Origin: Paenibacillus sp.
Lineage (GTDB): Bacteria; Bacillota; Bacilli; Paenibacillales; YIM-B00363
DNA: 64,000 bases
NCBI RefSeq assembly: GCF_031177825.1
Contig: NZ_JAPSKE010000008.1
Location: forward strand, 62,001-126,000
Reading direction: 5' to 3'
The position numbers were made by a program, and so were the translations under genes. Under the pieces are notes generated by a model, which was not told the origin of the DNA, ran no database searches, and saw only the letters and a program-made list of their open reading frames with translations. Of this stretch, positions 18,064-29,360 are shown piece after piece. Numbering within the stretch: the first letter of the stretch is position 1; each line of letters begins with the position of its first letter.

Positions 18064-19077
18064 ATGGAGGACGATCGCATCATCTCGGCCCACTTGATGA
18101 TGGAAGACTCGCAAGTGGAATACAGCCTCCGCCCCCGGTACTTGTCCGAATATATCGGGCAGGGCCAGGTGAAGGAAAACTTGAAAATTTACATCGAAGC
18201 GGCCAAGCTTCGCCGGGAGAGCCTCGACCACGTGCTGCTGTACGGGCCTCCGGGACTCGGCAAGACGACGCTGTCGAACATTATCGCCAACGAGCTCGGC
18301 GTCAATATCCGGACGACGTCGGGACCCGCCATCGAGCGGCCCGGCGATCTCGCCGCGATCCTGACGAACCTGCAGGAGGGCGACGTGCTGTTCATCGACG
18401 AGATTCACCAGCTGCATCGGACGGTGGAGGAAGTGCTGTACCCGGCGATGGAAGATTTCGCGCTCGACATCATTATCGGCAAGGGACCGAGCGCCCGCTC
18501 GGTCCGTCTCGATCTGCCGGCGTTCACCTTGATCGGCGCGACGACGCGGGCGGGCATGCTGTCCGCGCCGCTGCGCGACCGGTTCGGGGTCGTCAGCCGG
18601 CTGGAGTATTATAACGTGGATGAACTGACGTTCATCGTATCCCGCGCCTCGGAAATTCTCGGCGTGCAGATCGCCCCGGACGCCGCGGCCGAAATCGGCA
18701 TGCGCTCCCGCGGCACGCCGCGGATCGCGAACCGACTGCTGAAGCGCGTGCGCGACGTCGCGCAGGTGAGGGGCGACGGCGTCATTACGAAGGCGCTCGC
18801 CGATACCGCACTACAGATGATTCGCATCGATGCGCTCGGCCTCGACGAGATCGATCATAAGATGCTGAAGGCGATGATCGTCAATTTCGACGGGGGACCG
18901 GTCGGACTCGACACGATCGCCGCGTCGATCGGAGAAGAAAGCCGGACGATCGAGGACGTGTACGAGCCGTATTTGCTGCAGATCGGCTTCTTGCAGCGAA
19001 CGCCGCGCGGGCGCGTCGTGACGCCGGCGGCGTATCGCCATCTCGGCTACCCGCCGAAGAAGGGGGCGGAAGGATGA
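18064..19077 (+). CDS. ruvB: Holliday junction branch migration ATPase RuvB
   Basis: 337 residues, AAA+ motor of the RuvAB complex. Walker [11 protein letters not shown] (about 60-69), Walker [10 protein letters not shown] (about 110-118), sensor 1 [10 protein letters not shown], arginine-rich [17 protein letters not shown] (sensor 2 region) and a C-terminal winged helix ending in [27 protein letters not shown] precedes ATG 18064. Confidence 0.98.
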   Translation: MEDDRIISAHLMMEDSQVEYSLRPRYLSEYIGQGQVKENLKIYIEAAKLRRESLDHVLLYGPPGLGKTTLSNIIANELGVNIRTTSGPAIERPGDLAAILTNLQEGDVLFIDEIHQLHRTVEEVLYPAMEDFALDIIIGKGPSARSVRLDLPAFTLIGATTRAGMLSAPLRDRFGVVSRLEYYNVDELTFIVSRASEILGVQIAPDAAAEIGMRSRGTPRIANRLLKRVRDVAQVRGDGVITKALADTALQMIRIDALGLDEIDHKMLKAMIVNFDGGPVGLDTIAASIGEESRTIEDVYEPYLLQIGFLQRTPRGRVVTPAAYRHLGYPPKKGAEG

Positions 19078-21185
19078 AACACAAGTTTTGGCTCGCGGCC
19101 GTCGTCTCGGCGGCGCTGCTCGCCGGCCCGGCGCTGCCGGCCGCTCCCGCGTTCGCGGACGGGGGAGAGACGGAGGTTCATGTCGCGCTTTACGTGAAGA
19201 CGAACAATTACAACGCTTCGACCGGCGCGGTCACGTTGTCCGCGGAGGGCGGACTCGTGTTGTCGGACGCGGCCGCCGGCGTCGATTGGCTGCGCACCGC
19301 GGACGCTTCCGCGGTGCGGGCGACGACGGACGGCTACCGCGTCGTCGTCGTCGAGACGCCGGAGGCGGCGAAGGCCGCGGCGTTCGCCGCCGACGCGAAG
19401 AAGGCGGGCCAGCCGGTCGCCGTGTTCGAGCGGACGAAGGGCGGCAAGCCGCTGTACGCCGTCGAGGCGGGGCCGTACGCGACGAAGGCGGCGGCGGAGG
19501 CGGGGCGCACGGCGCTCGCGGGCAACGCCGCGGTCGCGACGCGGCTCGCCGGCGCGTCGATGACGCTGCGCGGCCCGTTTTACGCGCGGGCGAGCGCCCA
19601 TGCTTCGGAGGCGGAGGCGCTGGCCGCCGCCGCGCCGCTGTGGGACGCGGGCGTCTACGCCGTGCCGGCGTTGACGAGCGAGGGCGGCGTCGTCCGCTAC
19701 GAGCTGTGGATCGGCGGCGCGGCGGACGACGCCGGGCTGCAAGAGCGAATCGCGGCGGCGGCCTCGGCGAAGCCGGGTCTCGCGGCGGTGCCGGTCGCGG
19801 CGACGGTGCGCTACGTCGCGCTGCGGAGCGACCGGGTCGGCGACGCAAGCCTCGCGCCCGCGACGCGGCATGCCGCCGTCGGCGGCGACGGCGCCAAGCT
19901 GACGGCGACCCCGGCGAAGGACGGCGGAGCGGTGCGCGTCGCGGAACGGTTCGCCAGGTCGTACCGCGGCGCGATCGACGTCTTCGCGCACAACGGCGCG
20001 CTCGCCGTCGTGAACCGCGTCGGCCTAGAGTCGTACGTCGCCGCCGTCGTCGGCGCGGAGCTCGACGCTTCGTGGCCGGTCGAGGCGCTGAAGGCGCAGG
20101 CGGTCGCCGCCCGGACGTACGTCTTGAAGCAAGGCTGGAAGTACGGCGTCGCGAACGTGACGGATACGACCTCCGACCAAGCGTATCGCGGCATCGAACG
20201 GGAGTTTCCGGTCATCCTCGCCGCGGCGGAGGCGACGGCGGGCGAGCGGCTGACGCTGCCGGGCGGCGCGCTGCTCGACGCGTTCTACTCGAGCAACGCC
20301 GGCGGCCGAACCGCGGATCCGCTCGAGGTGTGGGGCGCCCCGATCCCGGGACTCGCCTCGACGCCGAGCCCGGACGACGCGGCCGAACGGAACAAGCTCC
20401 TATGGTACCGCGTCGTCCTGCCGGACCAGCGCATCGGGTACATCCGCTCCGACCTCGTCAAGCTGACCGGCGCGACGAACAAGGCAGGCTTCCCGCTCGG
20501 CACCGTCGCGGAGGACGCGGTGAACGTGCGGACCGCGCCGTTCGTCAACAACGACACGAATCCGTCGATCGCCTCGCTCTCCAAGGGAGCGGGCGTCACC
20601 GTCATCGACCGCGACATCGAATCGACCGCCTATCAGTGGATCCGAGGGCCTATCGACGCCTCGCGGCTGCAGCTGCAAATGAACGCTAGCGGCGTGGCGC
20701 CCGGCGTCGTCGCCGGCCTGGGGACGCCTTCCTCGATCGAAGTGACCGAGCGCGGCGCGGCCAGCGCTCGCGTGACGGAGGTCGTCGTTAACGGGAAGGA
20801 CATTCCCGTGACGCGGCCCGAGCAATATCGGACGCTGTTCGGCCTGCCCAGCAGCCGCTTCGAGGTCGAACAGACGGGCGCGGTGACCGTGCTCGGCGCG
20901 GACGGCAAGCGGACGGAGCTGTCGTCGACCGCCGCGCAGCCGCTCTCCGCGATCGGCGCGAACGGCGTGAAGAAGACGCTGTCGGCCGAAGCGTATTTGA
21001 TTTCGAACGGCGACGGTACGGCGCGCGTAGCGACGCGCGGCGCGGCGTTCCGCTTCCACGGCACCGGCTTCGGGCACGGCCTCGGCATGTCCCAATGGGG
21101 GGCGTTCGGGCTCGCCGAGATCGGGTATGACTACAGGAAAATCTTGTTATACTACTATAAAGACGCAAGCGTAACGAAGGAATGA
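19074..21185 (+). CDS. SpoIID/LytB domain protein, secreted, with SPOR-like and SH3-like segments
   Basis: 703 residues with a signal peptide ([27 protein letters not shown]). Residues about 85-245 contain two SPOR-like stretches ([20 protein letters not shown], then [20 protein letters not shown]). The SpoIID domain begins near 300 ([45 protein letters not shown]) and resumes near 560-700, ending with the [20 protein letters not shown] signature. Between the halves lies a bacterial-SH3-like segment ([29 protein letters not shown]). SpoIID-type proteins are lytic transglycosylases acting on peptidoglycan; LytB modifies an autolysin. Starts inside the ruvB stop (ATGA). Confidence 0.88.
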   Translation: MKHKFWLAAVVSAALLAGPALPAAPAFADGGETEVHVALYVKTNNYNASTGAVTLSAEGGLVLSDAAAGVDWLRTADASAVRATTDGYRVVVVETPEAAKAAAFAADAKKAGQPVAVFERTKGGKPLYAVEAGPYATKAAAEAGRTALAGNAAVATRLAGASMTLRGPFYARASAHASEAEALAAAAPLWDAGVYAVPALTSEGGVVRYELWIGGAADDAGLQERIAAAASAKPGLAAVPVAATVRYVALRSDRVGDASLAPATRHAAVGGDGAKLTATPAKDGGAVRVAERFARSYRGAIDVFAHNGALAVVNRVGLESYVAAVVGAELDASWPVEALKAQAVAARTYVLKQGWKYGVANVTDTTSDQAYRGIEREFPVILAAAEATAGERLTLPGGALLDAFYSSNAGGRTADPLEVWGAPIPGLASTPSPDDAAERNKLLWYRVVLPDQRIGYIRSDLVKLTGATNKAGFPLGTVAEDAVNVRTAPFVNNDTNPSIASLSKGAGVTVIDRDIESTAYQWIRGPIDASRLQLQMNASGVAPGVVAGLGTPSSIEVTERGAASARVTEVVVNGKDIPVTRPEQYRTLFGLPSSRFEVEQTGAVTVLGADGKRTELSSTAAQPLSAIGANGVKKTLSAEAYLISNGDGTARVATRGAAFRFHGTGFGHGLGMSQWGAFGLAEIGYDYRKILLYYYKDASVTKE

Positions 21186-21190
21186 ACCCA

Positions 21191-22240
21191 GTGAACGTAG
21201 ATCAGTTCGATTTCGAGTTGCCGGAGCGGTTAATCGCGCAGACGCCTTTGGCGGAGCGCACGGCCTCCCGGCTCATGACGCTGGATAAGCGCACGGGGGC
21301 GGTCGGCCACAAGCACTTTTCCGATCTTATCGATTTTCTACGCCCCGGCGACCTGCTCGTCATGAACGATACGAAGGTGCTTCCAGCTCGGCTGTACGGC
21401 TGGAAGTCCGATACCGGCGCCAAGGCGGAGCTGCTGCTTCTGAAAGATCTGGGCGGCGACCGGTGGGAGACGCTCGCGCGTCCGGGCAAGCGCCTCAAGC
21501 CCGGCGCCGTCATCCGATTCGGGGAAAGCGAGGACCGTCCGCTTCTCGAAGCGACGGTCGAAGCGGAGACGGAAGGCGGCGGACGCATCGTCGCCTTCCG
21601 GTACGAAGGCATCTTCCTCGAAGTGCTGGAACGGCTCGGCACGATGCCGCTGCCGCCGTACATTAAGGAACGCTTGGACGACAAGGACCGCTACCAGACC
21701 GTATACGCGAAGCATCCGGGCTCGGCGGCGGCGCCGACGGCCGGGCTTCATTTCACGGCGTCGTATCTCGACCGGATTCGGGCGAAGGGCGTCCGCACCG
21801 CGCCCGTCACGCTCCACGTCGGCCTCGGAACGTTCCGGCCCGTGTCGGTCGAGACGGTCGACGAGCACGTGATGCACGAAGAGTATTACGAAGTGCCCGC
21901 GGAAACCGCGAAGCTCGTGCGGGAGACGAAGGCGAACGGCGGCCGCGTCGTGGCCGTCGGGACGACGTCCGCGCGCACGCTCGAGACGACGGGCGCGCGC
22001 ATTCTCGCCGGCGAAGGCGAAAGCGACGGGATTCGCGGATGGACGAGCATCTTCATCTATCCGGGCTACGAATTCCGCGTCGTCGACGCGCTGATCACCA
22101 ACTTCCACCTGCCGAAGTCGACGCTGCTCATGATGATCGGCGCGCTCGCGGGCACGGAGCGGGTGCTTGCCGCTTATAAGGAAGCGGTGGAGCGGGAATA
22201 TCGCTTCTTCAGCTTCGGCGACGCGATGTTCATATCTTAA
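21191..22240 (+). CDS. queA: S-adenosylmethionine:tRNA ribosyltransferase-isomerase QueA
   Basis: 349 residues; adds the ribosyl part of SAM to preQ1 in tRNA, giving epoxyqueuosine. Conserved [15 protein letters not shown] at the start, [13 protein letters not shown], and GTTSARTLE in the C-terminal half. GTG 21191 gives [12 protein letters not shown], matching the usual QueA length, and AAGGA (21177-21181) lies 9 nt before it; ATG 21182, overlapping the previous stop, is the alternative. It is immediately followed by tgt, the preceding enzyme of the pathway. Confidence 0.96.
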   Translation: MNVDQFDFELPERLIAQTPLAERTASRLMTLDKRTGAVGHKHFSDLIDFLRPGDLLVMNDTKVLPARLYGWKSDTGAKAELLLLKDLGGDRWETLARPGKRLKPGAVIRFGESEDRPLLEATVEAETEGGGRIVAFRYEGIFLEVLERLGTMPLPPYIKERLDDKDRYQTVYAKHPGSAAAPTAGLHFTASYLDRIRAKGVRTAPVTLHVGLGTFRPVSVETVDEHVMHEEYYEVPAETAKLVRETKANGGRVVAVGTTSARTLETTGARILAGEGESDGIRGWTSIFIYPGYEFRVVDALITNFHLPKSTLLMMIGALAGTERVLAAYKEAVEREYRFFSFGDAMFIS

Positions 22241-22252
22241 GCAGGGGATTAG

Positions 22253-23413
<1,161 letters not shown>

Positions 23414-23443
23414 CCCGACGACATAGAAGGAGGAATTGTACAT

Positions 23444-23740
23444 ATGTTTTTGTTGACAGGGGAACCGGCAGGACAAGGAAATATCTTGATGTCGCTGCTC
23501 CCGTTCGTGCTCATGTTCGCCATCTTCTATTTCCTGCTCATCCGTCCGCAGCAGAAGCGCGCCAAGACGCGCAACATGATGCTCGCGAACGTGAAGAAGG
23601 GCGACAAGGTCGTTACGGTCGGCGGCATGCACGGCAAGATCGTCGAGCTGACGGACGATACGATGGTGCTGCTCGTGAACGACACAACGAGATTGACGTT
23701 CAATCGCAGCGCGATCGACACCGTCGTAACGAGCGCGTAA
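23444..23740 (+). CDS. yajC: Sec translocon accessory protein YajC
   Basis: 98 residues: one N-terminal membrane helix (about 10-33, SLLPFVLMFAIFYFLLIRP) followed by the signature QQKRAKTRNMMLANVKKGDKVVTVGGMHGKIVE. Associates with SecDF at the SecYEG translocon. AAGGAGG precedes ATG 23444. Last gene before a strong terminator; secDF lies about 3.5 kb downstream. Confidence 0.96.
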   Translation: MFLLTGEPAGQGNILMSLLPFVLMFAIFYFLLIRPQQKRAKTRNMMLANVKKGDKVVTVGGMHGKIVELTDDTMVLLVNDTTRLTFNRSAIDTVVTSA

Positions 23741-23762
23741 GCTCCATAACGATGAATATCGA

Positions 23763-23797
23763 AACCGCCCCGAGTCGAAACTCGGGGCGGTTTTTTG
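23763..23797. terminator. Terminator between yajC and the convergent membrane-protein gene
   Basis: AACCGCCCCGAGT / ACTCGGGGCGGTT, a 13-bp stem followed by T6. The left arm begins with AA and could also serve the minus-strand gene. Confidence 0.93.
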
Positions 23798-23819
23798 CAT
23801 CCTTTTTCGTAGCGCGCGC

Positions 23820-24212
23820 TTATCTTCTTAAGTTGACCCCGATCATGCCGCCCAACGCGCCGGCCGCGAACGAGAGGAGCAGCAGCACGAGCGTGTAGAC
23901 CGTGAACGCCGCGTCGTAGCTCAGAAAGCCGACGAGGACGACGATCGCGCTGTACAGCACGCCCATCATGCCGCCGTAATACCAACCCTTGCGGCCCGCG
24001 CGATTCCCTGTGACCAAGCCTCCGATAAAGAGGGAGAGGCTGTGAATGATGTACACGGACGTCTCCATCGTGCCTTCCTTCGCGCCGGTAAACTTGTAGA
24101 TCGCGGACGCCACCACCGTGGCCGCCGCCATGCACGCGAGCGAAACCATCAGCCCCCGGAGGACGGGGGAGCCCGCCTTCACGCCGGAAGACACGCTTTT
24201 CATCGGATTCAT
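23820..24212 (-). CDS. TIGR04086 family membrane protein (YrzE-like)
   Basis: 130 residues with four predicted membrane helices (about 18-38, 48-66, 76-95 and 102-125) and little outside them. The motif GLVTGNRAGRKGWYYGGMMGVLYS in the middle is typical of the TIGR04086/YrzE family, whose function is not known. Convergent with yajC; in Bacillus the yrzE gene is found in the same yajC-yrbG neighbourhood. The basic N-terminus MNPMKSVSSGVKAGS suggests a cytoplasmic start. Confidence 0.8.
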   Translation of the reverse strand: MNPMKSVSSGVKAGSPVLRGLMVSLACMAAATVVASAIYKFTGAKEGTMETSVYIIHSLSLFIGGLVTGNRAGRKGWYYGGMMGVLYSAIVVLVGFLSYDAAFTVYTLVLLLLSFAAGALGGMIGVNLRR

Positions 24213-24412
24213 TCGTCATCGACCTCCGCCAACGATTTTATTCGAGTTCCGTCTTGCGTCGAATACACCCTAATACACCATATGGCCAAGCCGCCCGAAA
24301 TAGACCAAGCTTCCAAAACTTACGTCGCTCGCGATTGCATGCGCCCTCGCGACGGCGGTGACAATACCCAATGCACGCTTCGCCGCAGCAGAGATTTCAA
24401 GGAGGGAGACGC

Positions 24413-25102
24413 ATGGAGGCGGTCACGATCTTTTCTCGGACGGTGTTGATCTATTTCGTCATCTACCTTGCGATCCGAATGATGGGGAAGCGAGAAATCG
24501 GGAAGCTGTCCGTCTTCGACTTGGTCATCTCGATCATGATCACCGAGCTCGCCGTCATCGTCGTCGAAAGTCCCGAGCGCCCGCTCTGGGAGGGCATCGG
24601 CCCGATGCTGCTGCTCGCGCTGCTGCAGATCGCCATCGCCTTCGCCACGCTCAAGAGCCGGCGGCTGCGTCTCCTCTTCGAGGGGAAGGCGAGCCCGCTC
24701 ATCTCGAACGGCAAGCTCGACCGAGAAGAAATGAAGAAGCAGCGCTACAGTCTTGACGACTTGATGCTGCAGCTGCGCGAGAAGAACGTGATGAACGTCG
24801 CCGACGTCGAATTCGCGGTGCTCGAGCCGACCGGGCGGCTCACGTTGATGACGAAGGACGAATACGATATGAGGAAAACGTCCGACGAAAAGGACGGGAA
24901 GGCGCCGCCGGACTTCCGGTTCGTCGGGCCGCCGGTTCCGCTCATCATGGACGGGAAAGTCCAGAAGGAAGGGCTCGAAAAAATCGGACAAACCCGGTTT
25001 TGGCTCAAACGCGAGCTGGAGTCGCGCGGCGTCAAGGACGCCAAGGACGTGTTCCTCTGCACGATCGATCATCGCGGCCGTTGGTTTATCGATAAGAAAT
25101 AA
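24413..25102 (+). CDS. DUF421 family membrane protein (YrbG/YetF-like)
   Basis: 229 residues from ATG 24413 (MEAVTIFSRTVLIYF), chosen because AAGGAGGGAG sits about 7 nt upstream; the open frame extends 42 nt further but lacks an RBS there. Three membrane helices fill residues 5-85 (ending before RLRLLFEGKAS). They are followed by a cytoplasmic DUF421 domain with GKREIGKLSVFDLVISIMITELA and SPLISNGKLDREEMKKQRYSLDDLMLQLREKNV. YetF/YrbG relatives are implicated in spore germination or membrane roles but have no firm activity. Convergent with spoVB, 3 nt apart. Confidence 0.85.
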   Translation: MEAVTIFSRTVLIYFVIYLAIRMMGKREIGKLSVFDLVISIMITELAVIVVESPERPLWEGIGPMLLLALLQIAIAFATLKSRRLRLLFEGKASPLISNGKLDREEMKKQRYSLDDLMLQLREKNVMNVADVEFAVLEPTGRLTLMTKDEYDMRKTSDEKDGKAPPDFRFVGPPVPLIMDGKVQKEGLEKIGQTRFWLKRELESRGVKDAKDVFLCTIDHRGRWFIDKK

Positions 25103-25105
25103 AGG

Positions 25106-26665
25106 TTACTTTCGGCGAGGGAACGGAAGCCGTCCGACGTCGTCCTTGTCGACGAGCTTCAGCAGCACGACGAAGACGAGGTACAGAGCGACGGCGCCGA
25201 CCCCGGCGGACAGAAATCGAAGCAGCGGAGACGGGTGCCATTCCCCGAGGAAGATCGCATGCGCGGCCCAGCCGGACGCTCCCGCCGCGACGGCCGTCTT
25301 CAACACGTCCCCCAGCGGAAAATAATATTTCACCAGCCGCACGACGCTGTTCCAATGCAAGATCGTAACGAGCGCGATGTTCACGTTGATGGCGGCGAGC
25401 ACGCCGTAGATGCCGAATTCCGGCCGGGTCGCGAGAAGGTAGATCAGCGTCAGCTTGATCGCCGCGCCGTAGAACGTATTGAGCAGCGCGGTGCCCGGCC
25501 GGTCCAACGCCTGCAGCGTCGCCTGCAGCGGTCCTTGAAAATATAAGAAGACGGCGACCGGCGCCATGAGTTTGAGCATGCCGCCGACTTCGGCGTCGTT
25601 GTACAGGAAGAAGCAGATCGGCTCGGCTAATACATACATAAGCACGGCGAACGGCGCGCCGCTCACGAGCGCGAGACGCAAGCTTTGATGCAGCCGCTTG
25701 TGAATCAGCCTCGTGTCGCCGCGCGCGGCCGCTTCGGCGAGCGTCGGGACGAGCGACACCGATAAGGAATACGTCAGCACGCCGGGGAGCAGCAGCACCG
25801 GGATGACCATGCCCTGCAGCGAGCCGTATTGCGTCGTCGCGGCCGCGACGGCCACACCGGCGATCGCGAGCGCCTTGACCGTCATGACGGATTCGAGGAA
25901 ATACGAGGCCGACCCGACCATGCGGCTGCCCGTCACCGGGATGGCGATGCGCAGCATCTCTTTGAAGGACGCGGCCAGCCTTCTCGGCGCGCCGGAGACG
26001 CCGATCGCAGCGGTGTGGAATGCTTTGTAAGCGGAGCGAGTGCGGAAATATTGGTATACGATGACGGCGAGTCCGCACACTTCCCCCACGGTGACGCCGA
26101 ACATCGCCCCCGCCGCGGCCATCGCGACCCCGTAAGGCAGCAATGCGTAAGCGAAGACGAGCATCGCGACGATGCGCGCGACCGTCTCCGCGGTTTGCGA
26201 GAGGGCCGTCGGCACCATGTTTTGCCGGCCTTGGAAGTAGCCGCGGAACACGGCCGATACGCCGACGACGAGCAGCATCGGGCTCATGGCGAGAAGGGTG
26301 TAGTACACGCGCTCGTCGTTCAGCAGCTCCTGCGACAGCCACTGGGCGCCGAGCAGGAGCGCGCCCGTAAACACGACGGCGAGCGATACGGCGAAGACGA
26401 GCGACAGGCGGAGCACGTCTTTGGCTTTGCGCTCGTTGCCTTCCGATTCCGCCGCGGCGACGAGCTTGGCGACGGCGAGCGGAATGCCGCCGGTGATGAC
26501 CGTCAGCAGAACGACGAGCAACGGATAGCCGAGCTGGTACAGACCGACGCCCTCCGCGCCGACGACGCGCGGCAGCGTAATGCGGGGAACGAAGCCGAGA
26601 ATTCGGTTGAGGAGTCCGGCGGCGAGCAAGATCATCGTGCCGCGAATGAAGGATTGCTTGGTCAT
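25106..26665 (-). CDS. spoVB: Stage V sporulation protein B (MOP/MviN-type flippase)
   Basis: 519 residues from ATG 26665 (MTKQSFIRGTMILLAAG). A polysaccharide-transporter family membrane protein with about 14 helices; N-terminal LLNRILGFVPRITLPRVVGAEGVGLYQLGYPLL is characteristic. SpoVB is needed for spore cortex synthesis and is thought to move lipid-linked precursors across the outer forespore membrane. GAAAGGG lies about 9-10 nt before the ATG; a longer in-frame start exists upstream but lacks support. It lies between yrbG-like DUF421 and comN, as in B. subtilis. Confidence 0.93.
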   Translation of the reverse strand: MTKQSFIRGTMILLAAGLLNRILGFVPRITLPRVVGAEGVGLYQLGYPLLVVLLTVITGGIPLAVAKLVAAAESEGNERKAKDVLRLSLVFAVSLAVVFTGALLLGAQWLSQELLNDERVYYTLLAMSPMLLVVGVSAVFRGYFQGRQNMVPTALSQTAETVARIVAMLVFAYALLPYGVAMAAAGAMFGVTVGEVCGLAVIVYQYFRTRSAYKAFHTAAIGVSGAPRRLAASFKEMLRIAIPVTGSRMVGSASYFLESVMTVKALAIAGVAVAAATTQYGSLQGMVIPVLLLPGVLTYSLSVSLVPTLAEAAARGDTRLIHKRLHQSLRLALVSGAPFAVLMYVLAEPICFFLYNDAEVGGMLKLMAPVAVFLYFQGPLQATLQALDRPGTALLNTFYGAAIKLTLIYLLATRPEFGIYGVLAAINVNIALVTILHWNSVVRLVKYYFPLGDVLKTAVAAGASGWAAHAIFLGEWHPSPLLRFLSAGVGAVALYLVFVVLLKLVDKDDVGRLPFPRRK

Positions 26666-26793
26666 GGAAACACGCGCCCTTTCCCGATAGAAAAGCTGCC
26701 GCTTATACAAGCGTTCCTTACAAGGTTATGAGGCGTGTCCCTCCGACATGCGTCCGAATATGGACGACCCGCCCACGACGTTTCGATTTGTGC

Positions 26794-26799
26794 TATGAT
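26794..26799 (+). promoter_or_regulatory. Extended -10 promoter element upstream of comN
   Basis: TGC-TATGAT gives an extended -10 (TG at 26791-26792, TATGAT 26794-26799). No good -35 is visible 17 bp upstream. The distance to the comN start is 35 nt. Confidence 0.45.
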
Positions 26800-26833
26800 A
26801 AGGATATTCGATTCTACGGAGGGACGTTGGCGC

Positions 26834-27121
26834 ATGACCGAATGGGAGCGGGACGACGAGACCGGCGTTGAGCCGATGAGCGAGGAAGCCCTGAACGCAA
26901 TGATCGAGGAGATTTGCAACAGCAAGGCGGACGAGTTCCACATGCTCGGCTACGAGAGCGTCACCGGCAAGGACGTATGGGATTGCGTCAGCTCCAAATA
27001 CAAGGAATTGCCGCCGCTGCATCGGCTCGTGAACGACATTATGTCGCTTCGGGCGACGGGGCTGATGAACTGGATGACGCTCAGCGTGTGGAAACAAGCG
27101 GAGAGAGAGCCCCGGCCGTAG
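26834..27121 (+). CDS. comN: Post-transcriptional regulator ComN
   Basis: 95 residues from ATG 26834, with GGAGGGA (26818-26824) 9 nt upstream. An acidic N-terminus (TEWERDDETGVEPMSEEALNAMIEEIC) is followed by a helical domain containing GYESVTGKDVWDCVSSKYK and LHRLVNDIMSLRATGLMNWMTLSVWKQAE, typical of the post-transcriptional regulator (ComN/YrzD) family. In B. subtilis ComN affects comE mRNA and binds DivIVA. It sits between spoVB and secDF, as expected. Confidence 0.88.
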   Translation: MTEWERDDETGVEPMSEEALNAMIEEICNSKADEFHMLGYESVTGKDVWDCVSSKYKELPPLHRLVNDIMSLRATGLMNWMTLSVWKQAEREPRP

Positions 27122-27137
27122 CGCGGCCCGGGCCCGG

Positions 27138-27163
27138 AGGCGCGGCTTCGGCTGCGCCTTTTG
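27138..27163 (+). terminator. Terminator after comN
   Basis: AGGCGC...GCGCCT stem with an internal GGC-TTC-GGC mini-stem, followed by TTTTG. Shorter T-run than the others in the window. Confidence 0.7.
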
Positions 27164-27178
27164 TCGTGTAAGGGTTTT

Positions 27179-27207
27179 TTGACTCGCTTTTTGACGGTGG
27201 GTATAAT
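27179..27207 (+). promoter_or_regulatory. SigA promoter of secD-secF
   Basis: TTGACT (27179-27184), 17-bp spacer, TATAAT (27202-27207): close to consensus. It lies 41 nt upstream of the secD start. Confidence 0.88.
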
Positions 27208-27247
27208 GAGACTATTGGACACAGGGAAGGGAGCAAGATAGGCTGCC

Positions 27248-28480
27248 ATGGATAAGAAACGACTTACGGCATTTATCCTGATCGTGCTCGTTACGCTCGG
27301 CGTCGTCGCGGGGACGAGCCTGCCGATCGCGCAGAGCATCAAGCTGGGGCTCGATTTGAAGGGCGGGTTCGAGATTTTGTATGTCGCTTCGCCGTTGGAA
27401 GAAGGGACGGAAGTGACGCAGGACTCGCTTCGCGAGACGGCGCGCAGCCTGGAGGAGCGAGTGAATAAGCTCGGCACGACCGAGCCGGAGATTACGCCCG
27501 AGGGCACGGACCGCATTCGCGTCAAGATCGCGGGCGTGACGAACGAGGCGGAAGTTCGGGAAATTCTGAACAAGCCGGCCGAATTGACGTTCCGCGGACC
27601 GGACGGCACGAAGGAGATGCTCGGCAGCGACTTCGTTCAAGGCGGCGCTTCGGTGCAATTCGACCAAGCCGGGCAGCCATACATTCAACTTCAAGTCAAG
27701 AACGCCGAGAAGTTTCGCCAAGTGACGGAGAAGCTGCTGGGACAACCTCTGGCGATCTATCTGGACGAGAAGGAGCTTTCCGCGCCGATCGTGCAAAGCG
27801 TGATCGCCAATGGGCAAGCCTCGATTACAGGCCGTTATACGTTTAACGAAGCCAAGGAGATCGCCGACGTCATTAATTTAGGCGCGCTTCCTTTGAAGTT
27901 GACGGAAAAGTACACGCAGAGCGTCGGCGCGACGCTCGGACAGCAATCGCTGGAACAGACGTTGCTTGCCGGCGTCGTCGGCTTGATCGTCATCCTATTG
28001 TTCATGGTAGTCGTATATCGCATTCCGGGACTGCTCGCGTCGATTTCGATCCTTGCGTTCACGTGGCTGCTGCTGCTGGCTTTCCGCTTAATGGGCGTAA
28101 CCTTGACGCTCCCGGGCATCGCGGCGTTCGTGCTCGGCATCGGGATGGCGGTCGACGCGAACATCATTACGTACGAGCGGATCAAGGACGAAATCCGAAG
28201 CGGCAAGAAGGTTTCGTCGGCGCTTCGAGCCGGCTCGAAGAACAGCTTCCGAACGATTATGGACGCGAACCTGACGACGATCATCGCCGCAGCGGTCATC
28301 CTGTTCCTCGGCTCGAGCTCGGTGAAGGGCTTCGGCGTCATCCTCATCGCGAGCATCGTGGCGAGTATCATAACGAACGTCTTCTTCTCGCGCTTGCTGC
28401 TTAGCCTCCTCGTGCGGAGCAGAGCGGTCGAACATCCGAAATATTTCGGCGTGAAGGAGGACGAAATCAGTGCGTTATAA
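27248..28480 (+). CDS. secD: Protein translocase subunit SecD
   Basis: 410 residues. A first membrane helix (about 5-25), the conserved KLGLDLKGGFEILY (about 36-49), a short extracytoplasmic P1-type domain, then five helices (about 240-400) including FVLGIGMAVDANIITYERIKDE, the SecD proton-pathway motif. SecDF uses the proton gradient to pull exported proteins across the membrane. GGAAGGGAGC precedes ATG 27248. Here secD and secF are separate genes rather than the fused secDF of B. subtilis. Confidence 0.97.
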   Translation: MDKKRLTAFILIVLVTLGVVAGTSLPIAQSIKLGLDLKGGFEILYVASPLEEGTEVTQDSLRETARSLEERVNKLGTTEPEITPEGTDRIRVKIAGVTNEAEVREILNKPAELTFRGPDGTKEMLGSDFVQGGASVQFDQAGQPYIQLQVKNAEKFRQVTEKLLGQPLAIYLDEKELSAPIVQSVIANGQASITGRYTFNEAKEIADVINLGALPLKLTEKYTQSVGATLGQQSLEQTLLAGVVGLIVILLFMVVVYRIPGLLASISILAFTWLLLLAFRLMGVTLTLPGIAAFVLGIGMAVDANIITYERIKDEIRSGKKVSSALRAGSKNSFRTIMDANLTTIIAAAVILFLGSSSVKGFGVILIASIVASIITNVFFSRLLLSLLVRSRAVEHPKYFGVKEDEISAL

Positions 28481-29360
28481 GATCCATCTGGACTTCATCA
28501 AGCATCGAAAGAAATTTTTTATTTTTTCGATCGCGTTGACCGTCATCGGCATCGTCATGCTCGCTGCCGCAGGGCTTAATTACGGCGTCGATTTCCGGGC
28601 GGGCACGAACATGGACGTCGAGGTCGGCAAGCCGATTACGGCCGAGCAGGCGGAACGCATCGTCGCCGAAGCCGGCTTCGAAGGCGTGCATCCGACGATC
28701 GGCGGAGACGGGGACCGCGTGACGATCCGCTTCCCGGAGACGCTGACGCAGCAAGAAGTGGAGAAAGTCGAAGGCCTGTTCAAAGCCCAATTCGGCGATC
28801 AAGTGTCGCGAGAAGTGAATTCCGTCGATCCGGAGCTCGCGCGCGAGCAGCTGCGGCACGCGATCATCGCGGTGCTGGTCGCGAGCGTCGGCATCATCTT
28901 GTACGTGAGCATCCGGTTCGAATGGCGATTCGCCATCGCCGGCATCGTCGCGCTTCTCCACGACGCGTTCATCGTAATCACGATCTTCGCCATTTTCCGG
29001 TTGGAAGTGAATCTCACGTTCATCGTCGCGGTCTTGACGATTATCGGGTATTCGATTAACGATACGATCGTCATTTTCGACCGAATCCGAGAGAACCTCC
29101 GCTTCGCGAAGCTGAAGTCGGACGGCGACCTCGCGCTCGTCGTCAATAACAGTATCTGGCAGACGTTCACCCGATCGATCAATACCGTCGTGACGGTGCT
29201 CGTCGCCGCCGTCGCGTTGTTCATCTTCGGCAGCGAGTCGATCCGCCTGTTTTCGCTCGCGATCATCATCGGACTCGTGGCCGGCGCATATTCTTCCATA
29301 GGGATCGCGTCGCCGATTTGGTACGTATTGAAAAAAGGGAGCCTCGGGAGGTCGAAATGA
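28470..29360 (+). CDS. secF: Protein translocase subunit SecF
   Basis: 296 residues, six helices; YGVDFRAGTNMDVEV near residue 33 and TIIGYSINDTIVIFDRIRENLR (about 190-211) are SecF signatures. GTG 28470 overlaps the end of secD by 11 nt and has AAGGAGG upstream. Partner of secD; overlaps the next gene by 4 nt. Confidence 0.97.
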   Translation: MRYKIHLDFIKHRKKFFIFSIALTVIGIVMLAAAGLNYGVDFRAGTNMDVEVGKPITAEQAERIVAEAGFEGVHPTIGGDGDRVTIRFPETLTQQEVEKVEGLFKAQFGDQVSREVNSVDPELAREQLRHAIIAVLVASVGIILYVSIRFEWRFAIAGIVALLHDAFIVITIFAIFRLEVNLTFIVAVLTIIGYSINDTIVIFDRIRENLRFAKLKSDGDLALVVNNSIWQTFTRSINTVVTVLVAAVALFIFGSESIRLFSLAIIIGLVAGAYSSIGIASPIWYVLKKGSLGRSK

